Source: Acidobacteriota bacterium | Lineage (GTDB): Bacteria > Acidobacteriota > Terriglobia > Bryobacterales > Bryobacteraceae | DNA: 64,000 nucleotides | Assembly: GCA_947470805.1 (NCBI GenBank) | Contig: CANIVU010000023.1 | Coordinates: 20,674 to 84,673, forward strand | Direction of reading: 5' to 3' | Part shown: one piece after another, positions 36,023 to 46,969 of the stretch | How the letters are laid out: every line of letters begins with the position of its first letter | How positions within the stretch are numbered: position 1 is the stretch's first letter | Program-made: the position numbers and the translations under genes | The notes under the pieces: model-generated | The model's input: only the letters and a program-made list of their open reading frames with translations | The model's database searches: none | What the model was told of the DNA's origin: nothing

Positions 36023-36738
36023 CCTCCATCAATCGGCAGCGCCGCGCCGGTCAGAAACCCGCTCTCGTCGCTCGCCAGAAACACCGCGAACGCGGCAATC
36101 TCCTCGGCCTTCCCCATCCGTCCCACCGGCTGCCGCGCGTGCAACTCGGTAATCGTCGCCTCCACGCGGTCGCCAAAATACTTGTCCACATACCCGCGGA
36201 TCATCGGCGTGTCCACCGTCCCTGGGCAAATCGCGTTCACGCGAATCTGCGCCGCGGCATAATCAATCGCCAGCGCCCGCGTCATCTCCACCACCGCGCC
36301 CTTACTCACGCAATAGGCAAACCGCCGCTCCACCGCAATCAGCCCCGCCACCGAGGCGATGTTGATGATGTTCCCATACCCCTGCTCCAGCATCCGTGCC
36401 ACCGCCGCCTTCGCGCACAAAAACACACCGCGCGCGTTCACCGCCTGCACCCGGTCGTAGTCCTCCACGCTCGTCTCGTGGATCTTCCCCACATGCATAA
36501 TCCCGAAGCTGTTCACCAGCACGTCAATCCGCCCGTGCCGCCGGATGACCTCAACAAACGCCGCCTCTACCGATTCTGGATCCGTCGCGTCCAGGCGCAC
36601 ATACTCCCCCGCGCCCCCTTCTCGCAGGTCGCCGTTCACCACCGTCGCCCCCTGCCGCACAAACGCGTCCGCAATCGCCGCGCCAATTCCCGAGGCGCCT
36701 CCGCCCACCAGAGCTACTTTACCTGCCAATGAAAACAT
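36007..36738 (-). CDS. SDR family oxidoreductase
   Basis: This short-chain dehydrogenase/reductase of about 243 residues has GGGASGIG at the NAD(P)-binding site, a D-rich second strand (NGDL), Ser in INIASVAG and the catalytic YxxxK as FAYCVSK. The usual NNAG motif reads NSFG here. It acts on a hydroxyl or ketone group, probably of a sugar acid, because it overlaps the enolase-superfamily gene by 16 bases. Starting at ATG 36738 places the Gly motif at the normal distance; the frame is open for 10 more codons. It is transcribed away from the IclR gene. Confidence 0.85.
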   Translation of the reverse strand: MFSLAGKVALVGGGASGIGAAIADAFVRQGATVVNGDLREGGAGEYVRLDATDPESVEAAFVEVIRRHGRIDVLVNSFGIMHVGKIHETSVEDYDRVQAVNARGVFLCAKAAVARMLEQGYGNIINIASVAGLIAVERRFAYCVSKGAVVEMTRALAIDYAAAQIRVNAICPGTVDTPMIRGYVDKYFGDRVEATITELHARQPVGRMGKAEEIAAFAVFLASDESGFLTGAALPIDGGWTAK

Positions 36739-36775
36739 CCCGGCCAGTCTACGGGACCCGCCAGCCACCTGTCAA

Positions 36776-36821
36776 CGGAATGCTATTCCGCAATACGGAA
36801 ATCTAAGCTACCATCATTCCG
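36776..36821. promoter_or_regulatory. Ordered half-site array, likely IclR operator
   Basis: The space between the SDR and IclR genes holds CGGAA (36776-36780), TTCCG (36786-36790) and CGGAA (36796-36800), each separated by exactly 5 bases, and another TTCCG at 36817-36821. The two overlapping palindromes (CGGAA-N5-TTCCG and TTCCG-N5-CGGAA) are a plausible binding site for the IclR protein, giving control of the sugar-acid genes and autoregulation. The match to any known IclR site is not claimed. Confidence 0.6.
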
Positions 36822-36856
36822 TGGCTAACTCCGCCAAACCTCCCCGCCGCGAGGCA

Positions 36857-37636
36857 ATGTCCTCGACACTCCGCTGCTTTCAGGTCCTCGACCTCCTCGC
36901 CGCGCCCCCCTACGAACTCGCCCTCTCCGAAATCGCCGCCGCCCTCTCCCTGCCCCCCGCCACCGCCCACCGCCTCACCGCCACCCTCTGCGAAGCCGGC
37001 TATCTCGAACAGGAAGAAGAGGGCCGCCGCTACCGCCTTACCGGAAAAGCGCTCTGGGCCGGCACCGGGTACCTCCGCCGCTCCCGCGTCTACCAGGCCG
37101 CCTTCCTCGTCCTCCAGGAAACCGCCCAACAGGCCTGCGGCCTCGTCCATCTGGGCACCATCGATGGCCTGTGGTTGCTCTATCTCCACACCGTCGGCAG
37201 CCCCAGTTCCCTCTACCTCTACGCCGATACCGGCGAACGCCGCCACCTCCACTCCACCGGCCTCGGCAAAGCGCTGCTCGCCTTCCAAACACCAGCGACC
37301 GTCGCCCGCCTCGTCTCCCGCAAACTCCCCCGCTTCACGCCCAAAACCATCACTGACCCAGCCAGGCTCAAACAGGAGCTCGCAAGAATCCGCGAACAAG
37401 GCTTCGCCGTCGATGACGAAGAAGGCACCGCCGGGCTCTACTGCGTTGCCGCCCCCATACTCGACCGTCACGGCATCGCCGTCGCCGCCTTCAGCATGAG
37501 CGCGGCCTCCAGTGTCATGACACCGGAGGCCCGTGAAAAATACATTCCCATCATTCGCCAGGCGGCCCTAAAAGTCTCCGCCCAACTGGGCTATCGCCCA
37601 CTCTCGAGTAACTTACAGTATTTGACCCGCGGCTAA
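36857..37636 (+). CDS. IclR family transcriptional regulator
   Basis: An IclR-type regulator of about 260 residues has an N-terminal winged helix-turn-helix (STLRCFQVLDLLAAPP, LSEIAAALSLPPATAHRLTATL) and the C-terminal effector domain (from about residue 85, HSTGLGKALLA). ATG 36857 is the first in the domain; a GTG at 36821 is possible, but it falls on the last half-site of the operator array. It is divergent from the SDR/dehydratase pair, the usual arrangement for a repressor of a sugar-acid pathway. The effector is unknown. Confidence 0.88.
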   Translation: MSSTLRCFQVLDLLAAPPYELALSEIAAALSLPPATAHRLTATLCEAGYLEQEEEGRRYRLTGKALWAGTGYLRRSRVYQAAFLVLQETAQQACGLVHLGTIDGLWLLYLHTVGSPSSLYLYADTGERRHLHSTGLGKALLAFQTPATVARLVSRKLPRFTPKTITDPARLKQELARIREQGFAVDDEEGTAGLYCVAAPILDRHGIAVAAFSMSAASSVMTPEAREKYIPIIRQAALKVSAQLGYRPLSSNLQYLTRG

Positions 37637-38484
37637 CGCCGCCACCGCGCCACGGCCAGCAGTCCCAGCCCGGCCAGTAACATCGTCCCCGGCTCCGGCA
37701 CATCACTGTAACTCCAGTTCACAATGTCGTGATTCTCAAATGCACCACCTGTCGACGAAGTAAAGCCGATAAACGCGCTCCGTCCACCCTGCAGGTTCAG
37801 CAAATTGCCAAGATCCACGTTCACCGAAAGCAGCGGGTTGGCCATCTTATCAAAGTAGATATCCAACAACCCCGGCTGGTATTTAATCGTGACGTCGTAA
37901 ATGGTCCCGTCCGATAGATCCTTCGGCGGAATCGCGATCCCGAGCGTCGGGTTGCCAAAAGCGCCACCGGCGTCCGCACAGTGCTCCGGATGATTCCCCG
38001 TAGATCCCAGGCTCTGTACCGCCACGTGATTCCCGTTCGGCTCACAATAGGAAGGCTTGTTGTTCCAGGTATCGAACTCGATTGCCAGACTGTTGGTAAT
38101 CCCGTAATACCCGATCCCGCTCGCATAAAGCCCCATCGCCGTCGGACTTTCGTTCTGAATCGTGAACGTAAACCCATCGGCCCCATCGTTCACTACGCCC
38201 GGCTCCCAATCCGGCGTGTAACCACCCCGATTCGTGATCTGAAATTGAAACGAAGTCGTGAAGCCGTTCTGCACATCCACCCGATCGCTCAACCACGCCG
38301 CGCCTACCTGATTCTCCACCGCTGGCGTAATCCGTAACCGGTTCGACGTCAGCGAAGCATTGCCAATCAGTGTCAGGCCCAACGGATTGCTGAAATCAGC
38401 AAATGTGAATGTAGCACCGAATGCACTCGGCACCGTGAGGGAAACAGCCAGAAATGCAATTGTCCGGCCGAAGTTATTACTCAT
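37633..38484 (-). CDS. PEP-CTERM protein with L-type lectin-like domain
   Basis: The 283-residue exported protein has a signal peptide (SAFGA), a lectin-like beta-sandwich and a PEP-CTERM tail (VPEPGTMLLAGLGLLAVARW, then RR). The sandwich has the segments DGADGFTFTIQN, SLAIEFDTWNNKP, and DIYFDKMANPLLSVNVDL typical of legume/L-type lectin folds. Two cysteines may form a disulfide. It is 83 bases after the YaiO-like gene on the same strand and may be part of, or regulated with, the polysaccharide cassette above it. A lectin role in the matrix is an inference. Confidence 0.82.
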   Translation of the reverse strand: MSNNFGRTIAFLAVSLTVPSAFGATFTFADFSNPLGLTLIGNASLTSNRLRITPAVENQVGAAWLSDRVDVQNGFTTSFQFQITNRGGYTPDWEPGVVNDGADGFTFTIQNESPTAMGLYASGIGYYGITNSLAIEFDTWNNKPSYCEPNGNHVAVQSLGSTGNHPEHCADAGGAFGNPTLGIAIPPKDLSDGTIYDVTIKYQPGLLDIYFDKMANPLLSVNVDLGNLLNLQGGRSAFIGFTSSTGGAFENHDIVNWSYSDVPEPGTMLLAGLGLLAVARWRR

Positions 38485-38567
38485 CGAATTGACCTCTTAC
38501 TTATATCGCCACGTGAGCCTGTATCAGCCTATGGACTGAACGGCATATTTCTGCATGGACAACAGTT

Positions 38568-39383
38568 CTAGAACTCAAAGAACATCCGCCCCGTCACGCC
38601 CGTTCGCGAGTAGGCCGAAAACTTCGTCTGGTGGTCCAGCGACACATACACACCGTAGTGCCGGCTCAGCCACTTACGCAAAAACACCTGCGTCGAAATA
38701 CTGTTCAGGTTCACTTCCAACGGTGTCGTCGCGATGTAGGTATAGACTTCTTTACCACCGCCCACCACCACGCCCGCCCAGTACTTCCCTTCCTGGCCGC
38801 GCTGCACCGCCAGGCTCCCGGAGCTCGAAATCTTATCGCCCGGCTGATTGTGGTTAATAAAGTAATTCCCTTCCACCACCATCTTCCGCGGATAGTAAAT
38901 GAACCCGGCGTTGTACAGGTTTCCCTTCACGACGTTCCCATAGGAGAACCGCGAATACCCCGCCGCCAAAACCAATTGCCGGTTGAACGGCGCCTTGTAG
39001 AAACCCTTCACGTCGTAGCGCTGATGGGGAAACAAAGTCACACCATTCCGCTCCGGCGCCACGCTGAAGCCCTGTGTCGTGTAGAAGTTCTTCGTCCAAT
39101 TGGCAAAGCTGAAGAATCCGAAGTTCTGCTGGGTCACGCCCGGCCGCGTCTGCGAATTGAATAGGAACACCGGCGTAAACCGCGGATTATGCCGCAGCCA
39201 CAACGCCGCATCCGCCCCGCGCCAATAGCCATATCCATTGGTGACGCCGCTATGATACGTGCCCACTTCCAGCAGCACCGGCAGCGGACTCTCATACCCC
39301 GGCCGTTCAAACGTCGCCGGTGTCTCCTGCGTCTGGCCCCACGCCGCCGTCGCCAGCGCAAGGGCCATCACCACATGTCGCAT
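38568..39383 (-). CDS. YaiO-like outer-membrane barrel protein
   Basis: The 271-residue protein has a signal peptide (MRHVVMALALATAAWG) and alternating strands rich in Tyr, Phe and Gly (KGFYKAPFNRQLVLAAGYSRFSYG, YNAGFIYYPRKM). It ends in an aromatic residue (GRMFFEF), the outer-membrane barrel signature. The plan resembles the YaiO family, whose E. coli member lies beside a GT2 gene. Start 39383 has AAGGAG at good spacing; an alternative ATG at 39398 overlaps the stop of the previous gene (ATGA). It is the last gene of the GT2/bactofilin-like cassette and may form its export channel. Confidence 0.62.
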   Translation of the reverse strand: MRHVVMALALATAAWGQTQETPATFERPGYESPLPVLLEVGTYHSGVTNGYGYWRGADAALWLRHNPRFTPVFLFNSQTRPGVTQQNFGFFSFANWTKNFYTTQGFSVAPERNGVTLFPHQRYDVKGFYKAPFNRQLVLAAGYSRFSYGNVVKGNLYNAGFIYYPRKMVVEGNYFINHNQPGDKISSSGSLAVQRGQEGKYWAGVVVGGGKEVYTYIATTPLEVNLNSISTQVFLRKWLSRHYGVYVSLDHQTKFSAYSRTGVTGRMFFEF

Positions 39384-39394
39384 CCTGCTCTCCT

Positions 39395-40537
39395 TCATCC
39401 CCGCACCGCCGCGCCACGCGCCCCTTCCAGCCACGCCACCGGTGTCGATACCGCCACCACCCACTGGGCCGAGGCCACCTTCCCATTCACCACCACATTG
39501 CTCTCCATCGTCACCACTCCGGCCGCATACGCCGCCACCGGCAACTTGTCTCGCAACCCGCGCACCCCGCGCGACAGTCGCATCGCCCCGCCCGCATGCA
39601 GCAACCCCTGGAAATACGTGTTCGGCTTCAACGCAATGTCGCCGCCCGCCACAATATTCCCCTTCACAACCGAAGCCGCGCCAATCGTCACAGCCCCATG
39701 CGCCTTCAAATCGGCTTCCAACAGGCTTTCCTTCGGGCACGAAAAATCCCCACGAACCACGAACGCCGCCCGCAAATGCACCGGCGCCGTTAAATGCAAA
39801 TCCCCGTCGTACAGATACGTGTTCCCGCCCATTGAAAACAGCTTCGCCGGGTCGTACCCGTTCGCCGCCACCGCCGTCCGGTCCGGATGCGGCAACTGCA
39901 CAATCACCGATGGCGCCACTTCAATTTGCAACTCCACCTCGTGCCGGCCCTCGGTGTAAACCTCCGGCGCAAACAGCGACAACGCCTGCGCCCCAGGTAG
40001 AAACTCAATCGCCGTCCGCGAAGTCGCCCGCGACGCCACCACGGCATCGGCGCCCACCGTCAACTGCTTGACCGAATCCACCCATCGCCGCACTCGCGCG
40101 CCTTCGCCCACATGCAGCGTCCCGTCCACCGCCAGCGCCTGCAACTGCGTATCCTGCCCGATCGCGCAGTCACCTTTCACCATCAACTCTTTCTCGAACT
40201 CGCAATCCCGCCCGCACGAAAAGTCGCCCTCAATCACCAGAATCTCCCGCTCCTTCCGCCCGGCCGGATACTGTGCCCCGCCGGCCACGAAAATGCGTTC
40301 ATTCCCCTTGTCAAAAACCCGCAACCCGGCAGTGCTGTTCGTCGCCCGCGGCAACGTCTTCATCCATCCAGCCAGCTTCGTCCGGAACGACTGGCCGAAG
40401 TAATCCTCCATCCGCACATAGCCCATATCCAACTCCGCCGACTCGCGCCCGCGAATCTGCCGCCATGCCCGGTGCGCCACCGAAAAGTGCAAATAAAACA
40501 ACGCGCAGAAGAACAATGAAAACAGGAAAAACGCCAT
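39395..40537 (-). CDS. Membrane-anchored bactofilin-like polymer protein
   Basis: This 380-residue protein has an N-terminal membrane segment (MAFFLFSLFFCALFYLHF). After about 90 residues comes a long run of short beta rungs: LVIEGDFSCGRDCEF, LMVKGDCAIGQDTQLQALAV, GTLHVGEGARVRR, AFVVRGDFSC, GAVTIGAASVVKGNIVAGGD. These six-residue-period rungs are typical of the bactofilin beta-helix and polymer-forming cytoskeletal proteins. The TM-anchored form, in a glycosyltransferase operon, is unusual. It starts 2 bases after the GT2 stop. A scaffold or length-setting role for the synthase is an inference. Confidence 0.62.
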   Translation of the reverse strand: MAFFLFSLFFCALFYLHFSVAHRAWRQIRGRESAELDMGYVRMEDYFGQSFRTKLAGWMKTLPRATNSTAGLRVFDKGNERIFVAGGAQYPAGRKEREILVIEGDFSCGRDCEFEKELMVKGDCAIGQDTQLQALAVDGTLHVGEGARVRRWVDSVKQLTVGADAVVASRATSRTAIEFLPGAQALSLFAPEVYTEGRHEVELQIEVAPSVIVQLPHPDRTAVAANGYDPAKLFSMGGNTYLYDGDLHLTAPVHLRAAFVVRGDFSCPKESLLEADLKAHGAVTIGAASVVKGNIVAGGDIALKPNTYFQGLLHAGGAMRLSRGVRGLRDKLPVAAYAAGVVTMESNVVVNGKVASAQWVVAVSTPVAWLEGARGAAVRG

Positions 40538-40539
40538 GA

Positions 40540-41901
40540 TCAGTCTCCCTCCGCCCGCGCGTGATACAGCCCGCGTGCCGACCGTGCCGTCACCGACGCT
40601 CCGGCCCCCGAGCCCCCAAAGAATCCATCCCCGCCGCTCGTACCGCGCGTCCGATGCGTCTTATACCAGCCGTCGCCTCCGGAGCCCCACAGCTTGTTCC
40701 AATAGAACTTCCGCAGCGCATTGCAGATCGCCCCGGTATTGGCAAAGAAATTCAACAAATTCAGCGGCAGCAACAGGGACCGGATACGCGTCCCGTCCAG
40801 CATCGACGCCACGCCAATCTCCAAAAACGTCGCCTGATTGGCAAACAGCTGATACCCCAAAAACGCCAGCGCCAGGGGCAGCCACGGCGTCTGGTGCGCC
40901 TCCGGAATAAAGAACAGCAACAGCGACGCCACCCACCCCAGCACCAGCACCGGAGCCGTCCAGTACATCGCCAGCAGGAACAACGCGTCCACTTTTTCCC
41001 ATCGCGTCAGAAACCGGCTCTGCATCAGGTCAGGCCAATAGTTGTGCAGGCACTCGGTGTGCCCCGTCACCCACCGGCTCAACTGGCGCCGCCGCACGCT
41101 CCAGCTCTGCGGAACCTCTTCGTAGCACTCCGCCCGGTTCACATACGCCGTCTTCCAACCGCTCAACAACAGCGCAAACGTCAGGTCCGTATCTTCCGTC
41201 AACGACTCCGGATTCCACCCGCCAACCGATTCCAACGCCGCCGCCCGCACCGCGCCCACCGTCCCGCCAAACTGCGCCGTAAAGCCCAGGTTGAACCGCG
41301 ACTGCTGCACGCCCTGATACCCGGCCGACCGCTCCAACGACAACAACCCGCTCAGTAGCGAATCGCCGATGTTGTGCGGCACCACGCGTCCCATGGAAGC
41401 ACCGATTTCCGGATCCGCGAATGGCGCGACCAACATCTTGATCACCGCCCGCCCAGGCACGTAATCGGCGTCGAACATGACCAGAATATCGCCTGTCGCC
41501 CGTGCGCAGGCTTCCACCAGCGCCGCCGGCTTACCGCCCTGTCCATCCGTTCGGTGATACGGCTGAATGAACGGATACCGCTTCGCGTAACCGTCCACAA
41601 TCTCTCGTGTCTTATCGGTGCTCCGGTCGTTCACCGGAATCACTTCCAGCTTTTCCCAGTCGTAATCGCTATCGACGATCGCCTGCAGCACATCGGCCGC
41701 CACGCGCTCCTCGTTGTGCATCGGGATCAGCACCGTCACCCGTGGCATGTAGAATCCGACCAATTCCATCGAATCCTTCGGCTGGTCGATCCGTAACCGC
41801 GAATAGCCCAGCAAATAGTGCCGCACCGCATACAGCAGCAGAAACGCCACCGTAAACGCGATCACGACATAAGAAATGCCGATTAGAAGTGTGACTGCCA
41901 T
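40540..41901 (-). CDS. Processive family 2 glycosyltransferase
   Basis: A GT2 protein of about 453 residues of the cellulose/chitin/PNAG synthase class. It has an N-terminal membrane segment, then the catalytic domain with IPMHNEE, PVNDRSTDK, the nucleotide-sugar DxD-type FDADYVPG, TEDTDLTF and the processivity motif RRRQLSRW, and about three membrane segments at the C-terminus. The tail is Gly/Ser/Arg-rich. Start 41901 has a GAGGG site and overlaps the previous gene by 19 bases. It probably makes a beta-linked polymer from a UDP-sugar; the sugar is unknown. It is the catalytic core of the cassette. Confidence 0.85.
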   Translation of the reverse strand: MAVTLLIGISYVVIAFTVAFLLLYAVRHYLLGYSRLRIDQPKDSMELVGFYMPRVTVLIPMHNEERVAADVLQAIVDSDYDWEKLEVIPVNDRSTDKTREIVDGYAKRYPFIQPYHRTDGQGGKPAALVEACARATGDILVMFDADYVPGRAVIKMLVAPFADPEIGASMGRVVPHNIGDSLLSGLLSLERSAGYQGVQQSRFNLGFTAQFGGTVGAVRAAALESVGGWNPESLTEDTDLTFALLLSGWKTAYVNRAECYEEVPQSWSVRRRQLSRWVTGHTECLHNYWPDLMQSRFLTRWEKVDALFLLAMYWTAPVLVLGWVASLLLFFIPEAHQTPWLPLALAFLGYQLFANQATFLEIGVASMLDGTRIRSLLLPLNLLNFFANTGAICNALRKFYWNKLWGSGGDGWYKTHRTRGTSGGDGFFGGSGAGASVTARSARGLYHARAEGD

Positions 41902-42716
41902 GAATCCCTCACGCCCCAAAGTTCGCCCGAAGAGCGGTGTATAGATAACGAGTAAAAGAAAAGTACAAACAGCAGGTCACTCATCGTGCCCAGCAGGAAC
42001 CACAACGGCGGCATGAAGATCAGCCCCGTGTAGTGCAACATCCCCAACACAAACACCATCCGTACAGCCGAGAAAACGAATCCATACGCCTGCAGAAACA
42101 CCACCCACACCAGCCCCCGCAACAGGTTCGGTTGCGGAATCACAAACAGCAGCAGCAACACCCATGGCAAAATCAGCCAAACCAACATCTCCTGCCGCAG
42201 CCAGATCTGCCCAAACGTAATCGATTCCAACCGGAAGTTGTCAAACACCGCATTCGCAACCGCCGACGCCACCAGCAGCACAATCAAAAAGTTAGCCACA
42301 TTCCGGAACAGCGAAAACCGCTGCGCCACAATCAGCAGTCCGACAATCGAGAGCAACAGCGCCAGCCGCGCCCCCTCGCTCACTTCACTGAATGTGGGAA
42401 TCGCCAGCACCGGCCCGCTCGCCGGTTCCAAGCCCGGAAACACGCCCACCGGCGCCCAGCCAGATACCGGCAACCCGGCCCATCCGGCCAGCACCGCCGC
42501 CACCCGCGAGTGCGCTTCCATAATCGGAACGGCATAGAAAACGCTCCACACCGTAATCGCCAGCGCCAGCGCTACCCCAGCCCACAGCCGGACATTCGAG
42601 AACGGCAGCGCCCGCACACTTCGGTGCGGATAGATCGAATCGCGCCGTCCCGTTCGTCCGCCACGCGGGGACTGCGCCGGGGCAGGAGGATTGTCCACTC
42701 TAACCGTTAACAGCAT
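41883..42716 (-). CDS. Multi-pass membrane protein, exosortase-like but without cysteine
   Basis: The 277-residue protein has about seven to eight membrane segments. Part of it (ARLALLLSIVGLLIVAQRFS, VASAVANAVFDN, then FVFSAVRMVFVLGMLHYTG) recalls exosortase or archaeosortase spans and their Arg-containing helix. There is no cysteine at all, so the catalytic Cys is lacking, and a catalytic-type His is not evident. It is the first gene of the operon and overlaps the GT2 gene. It may serve as a membrane partner of the synthase. The family resemblance is weak and by eye only. Confidence 0.5.
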   Translation of the reverse strand: MLLTVRVDNPPAPAQSPRGGRTGRRDSIYPHRSVRALPFSNVRLWAGVALALAITVWSVFYAVPIMEAHSRVAAVLAGWAGLPVSGWAPVGVFPGLEPASGPVLAIPTFSEVSEGARLALLLSIVGLLIVAQRFSLFRNVANFLIVLLVASAVANAVFDNFRLESITFGQIWLRQEMLVWLILPWVLLLLFVIPQPNLLRGLVWVVFLQAYGFVFSAVRMVFVLGMLHYTGLIFMPPLWFLLGTMSDLLFVLFFYSLSIHRSSGELWGVRDSWQSHF

Positions 42717-42877
42717 CTAAACGAGTGTCACCGTCAGCCCCTCCCTCCGCCAATGGGCGGTATGTACCGAAATCCAGTACTAAGGCCCCCGCCAGACATT
42801 AGTACCCCGGTACAAAGGTCTCCACCCTTAGGTCTATGTGCCAAACTGCCGATGAACTGGGAAACCTAAGCTTTACA

Positions 42878-43695
42878 ATGGCAGAGACAATGAAATTAAA
42901 AGCCGTCATCACCGCCGCCGGCCCCGGTCAGCAACACCTCCTCCACCAAACCCTCGCCACGGCCGACTCCGGCCGAACCACAATTGGTGATTTCCTCCTC
43001 GAACTCCTCGCCAATGCCGTCGACGAAATCGCCATCGTCGTCCCCGCCGCCCATACCCCTCGCTTCCAATCTCTCTTCGCCGCCTCAGGCCGCCGCATCA
43101 CCTTCATCGAACAGCCCGAACCCCGCGGCTACGCCCACGCCATCTCCCTCGCCCGCGACTTCGTCGGCAACTCCCCCTTCCTCCACCTCGTCGGCGATCA
43201 CTTCTACCTCGCCGACCAGGGCCCCGTCAGCTCCCTCACCGCCGAACTCATCCGCATCCACGCCGCCGAAGGTTGCTCCGTCTCCGCCGTCTCCGCAACC
43301 CGCGAAGGTCTGCTCCCCTACTTCGGCGCCGTCGGTGGTCCAGCCATCGGACCCAAGCTTTATCAAGTCGATACCGTTCTCGAAAAACCCACCCCCACCG
43401 AAGCCGAACGCGTCCTCACCGCCGCCGGCCTCCGCCAGGGCCACTACCTCTGCTTCTTCGGCATCCACCTCTTCACCCCCGCCCTCCTCCAAATCCTTGC
43501 CGAACAACCCGGGCAATCCCTCTCCGCCGCCCTGCAAACCCTCTCCCGCCGGGAACGCTACCTGGCGACCATCCTCCCCGGCCGCCGCTTCGACATCGGC
43601 GCCAAGTACGGCCTCCTCCAATCCCAGCTCGCCCTCGCCCTCGGCAGTTCCGATCGCGAAGAAATCCTCTCCCTGGTGCTGGAGCTCACCGCTCG

Positions 43696-43699
<4 letters not shown>
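42878..43699 (+). CDS. GalU-like nucleotidyltransferase with altered substrate loop
   Basis: The protein of about 273 residues resembles UTP-glucose-1-phosphate uridylyltransferases: LVGDHFY at the Asp-containing active-site strand, VLEKPTPTEAER, HYLCFFGIHLFTPALL and GRRFDIGAKYGLLQSQLALAL. The N-terminal GxGTRxLPxTK loop, however, reads GPGQQHLLHQTL, so the Arg/Thr and Lys needed for nucleotide handling are missing. It may have lost catalysis or act on something else. Its stop overlaps the start of the large fusion gene (ATGA). The open frame allows upstream starts; ATG 42890 is also possible. Confidence 0.7.
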
Positions 43700-46914
<3,215 letters not shown>

Positions 46915-46919
46915 ACGCA

Positions 46920-46956
46920 AAAAGGGCGGCATCCCATACCGGGAAGCCGCCCTTTT
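46920..46956. terminator. Bidirectional intrinsic terminator
   Basis: An 11-bp stem (AAAAGGGCGGC with GCCGCCCTTTT) with an inner 4-bp stem (TCCC/GGGA) ends in TTTT on both strands. It separates the fused kinase gene from the convergent protease gene. Confidence 0.8.
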
Positions 46957-46969
46957 CAACCAGCCAGAC

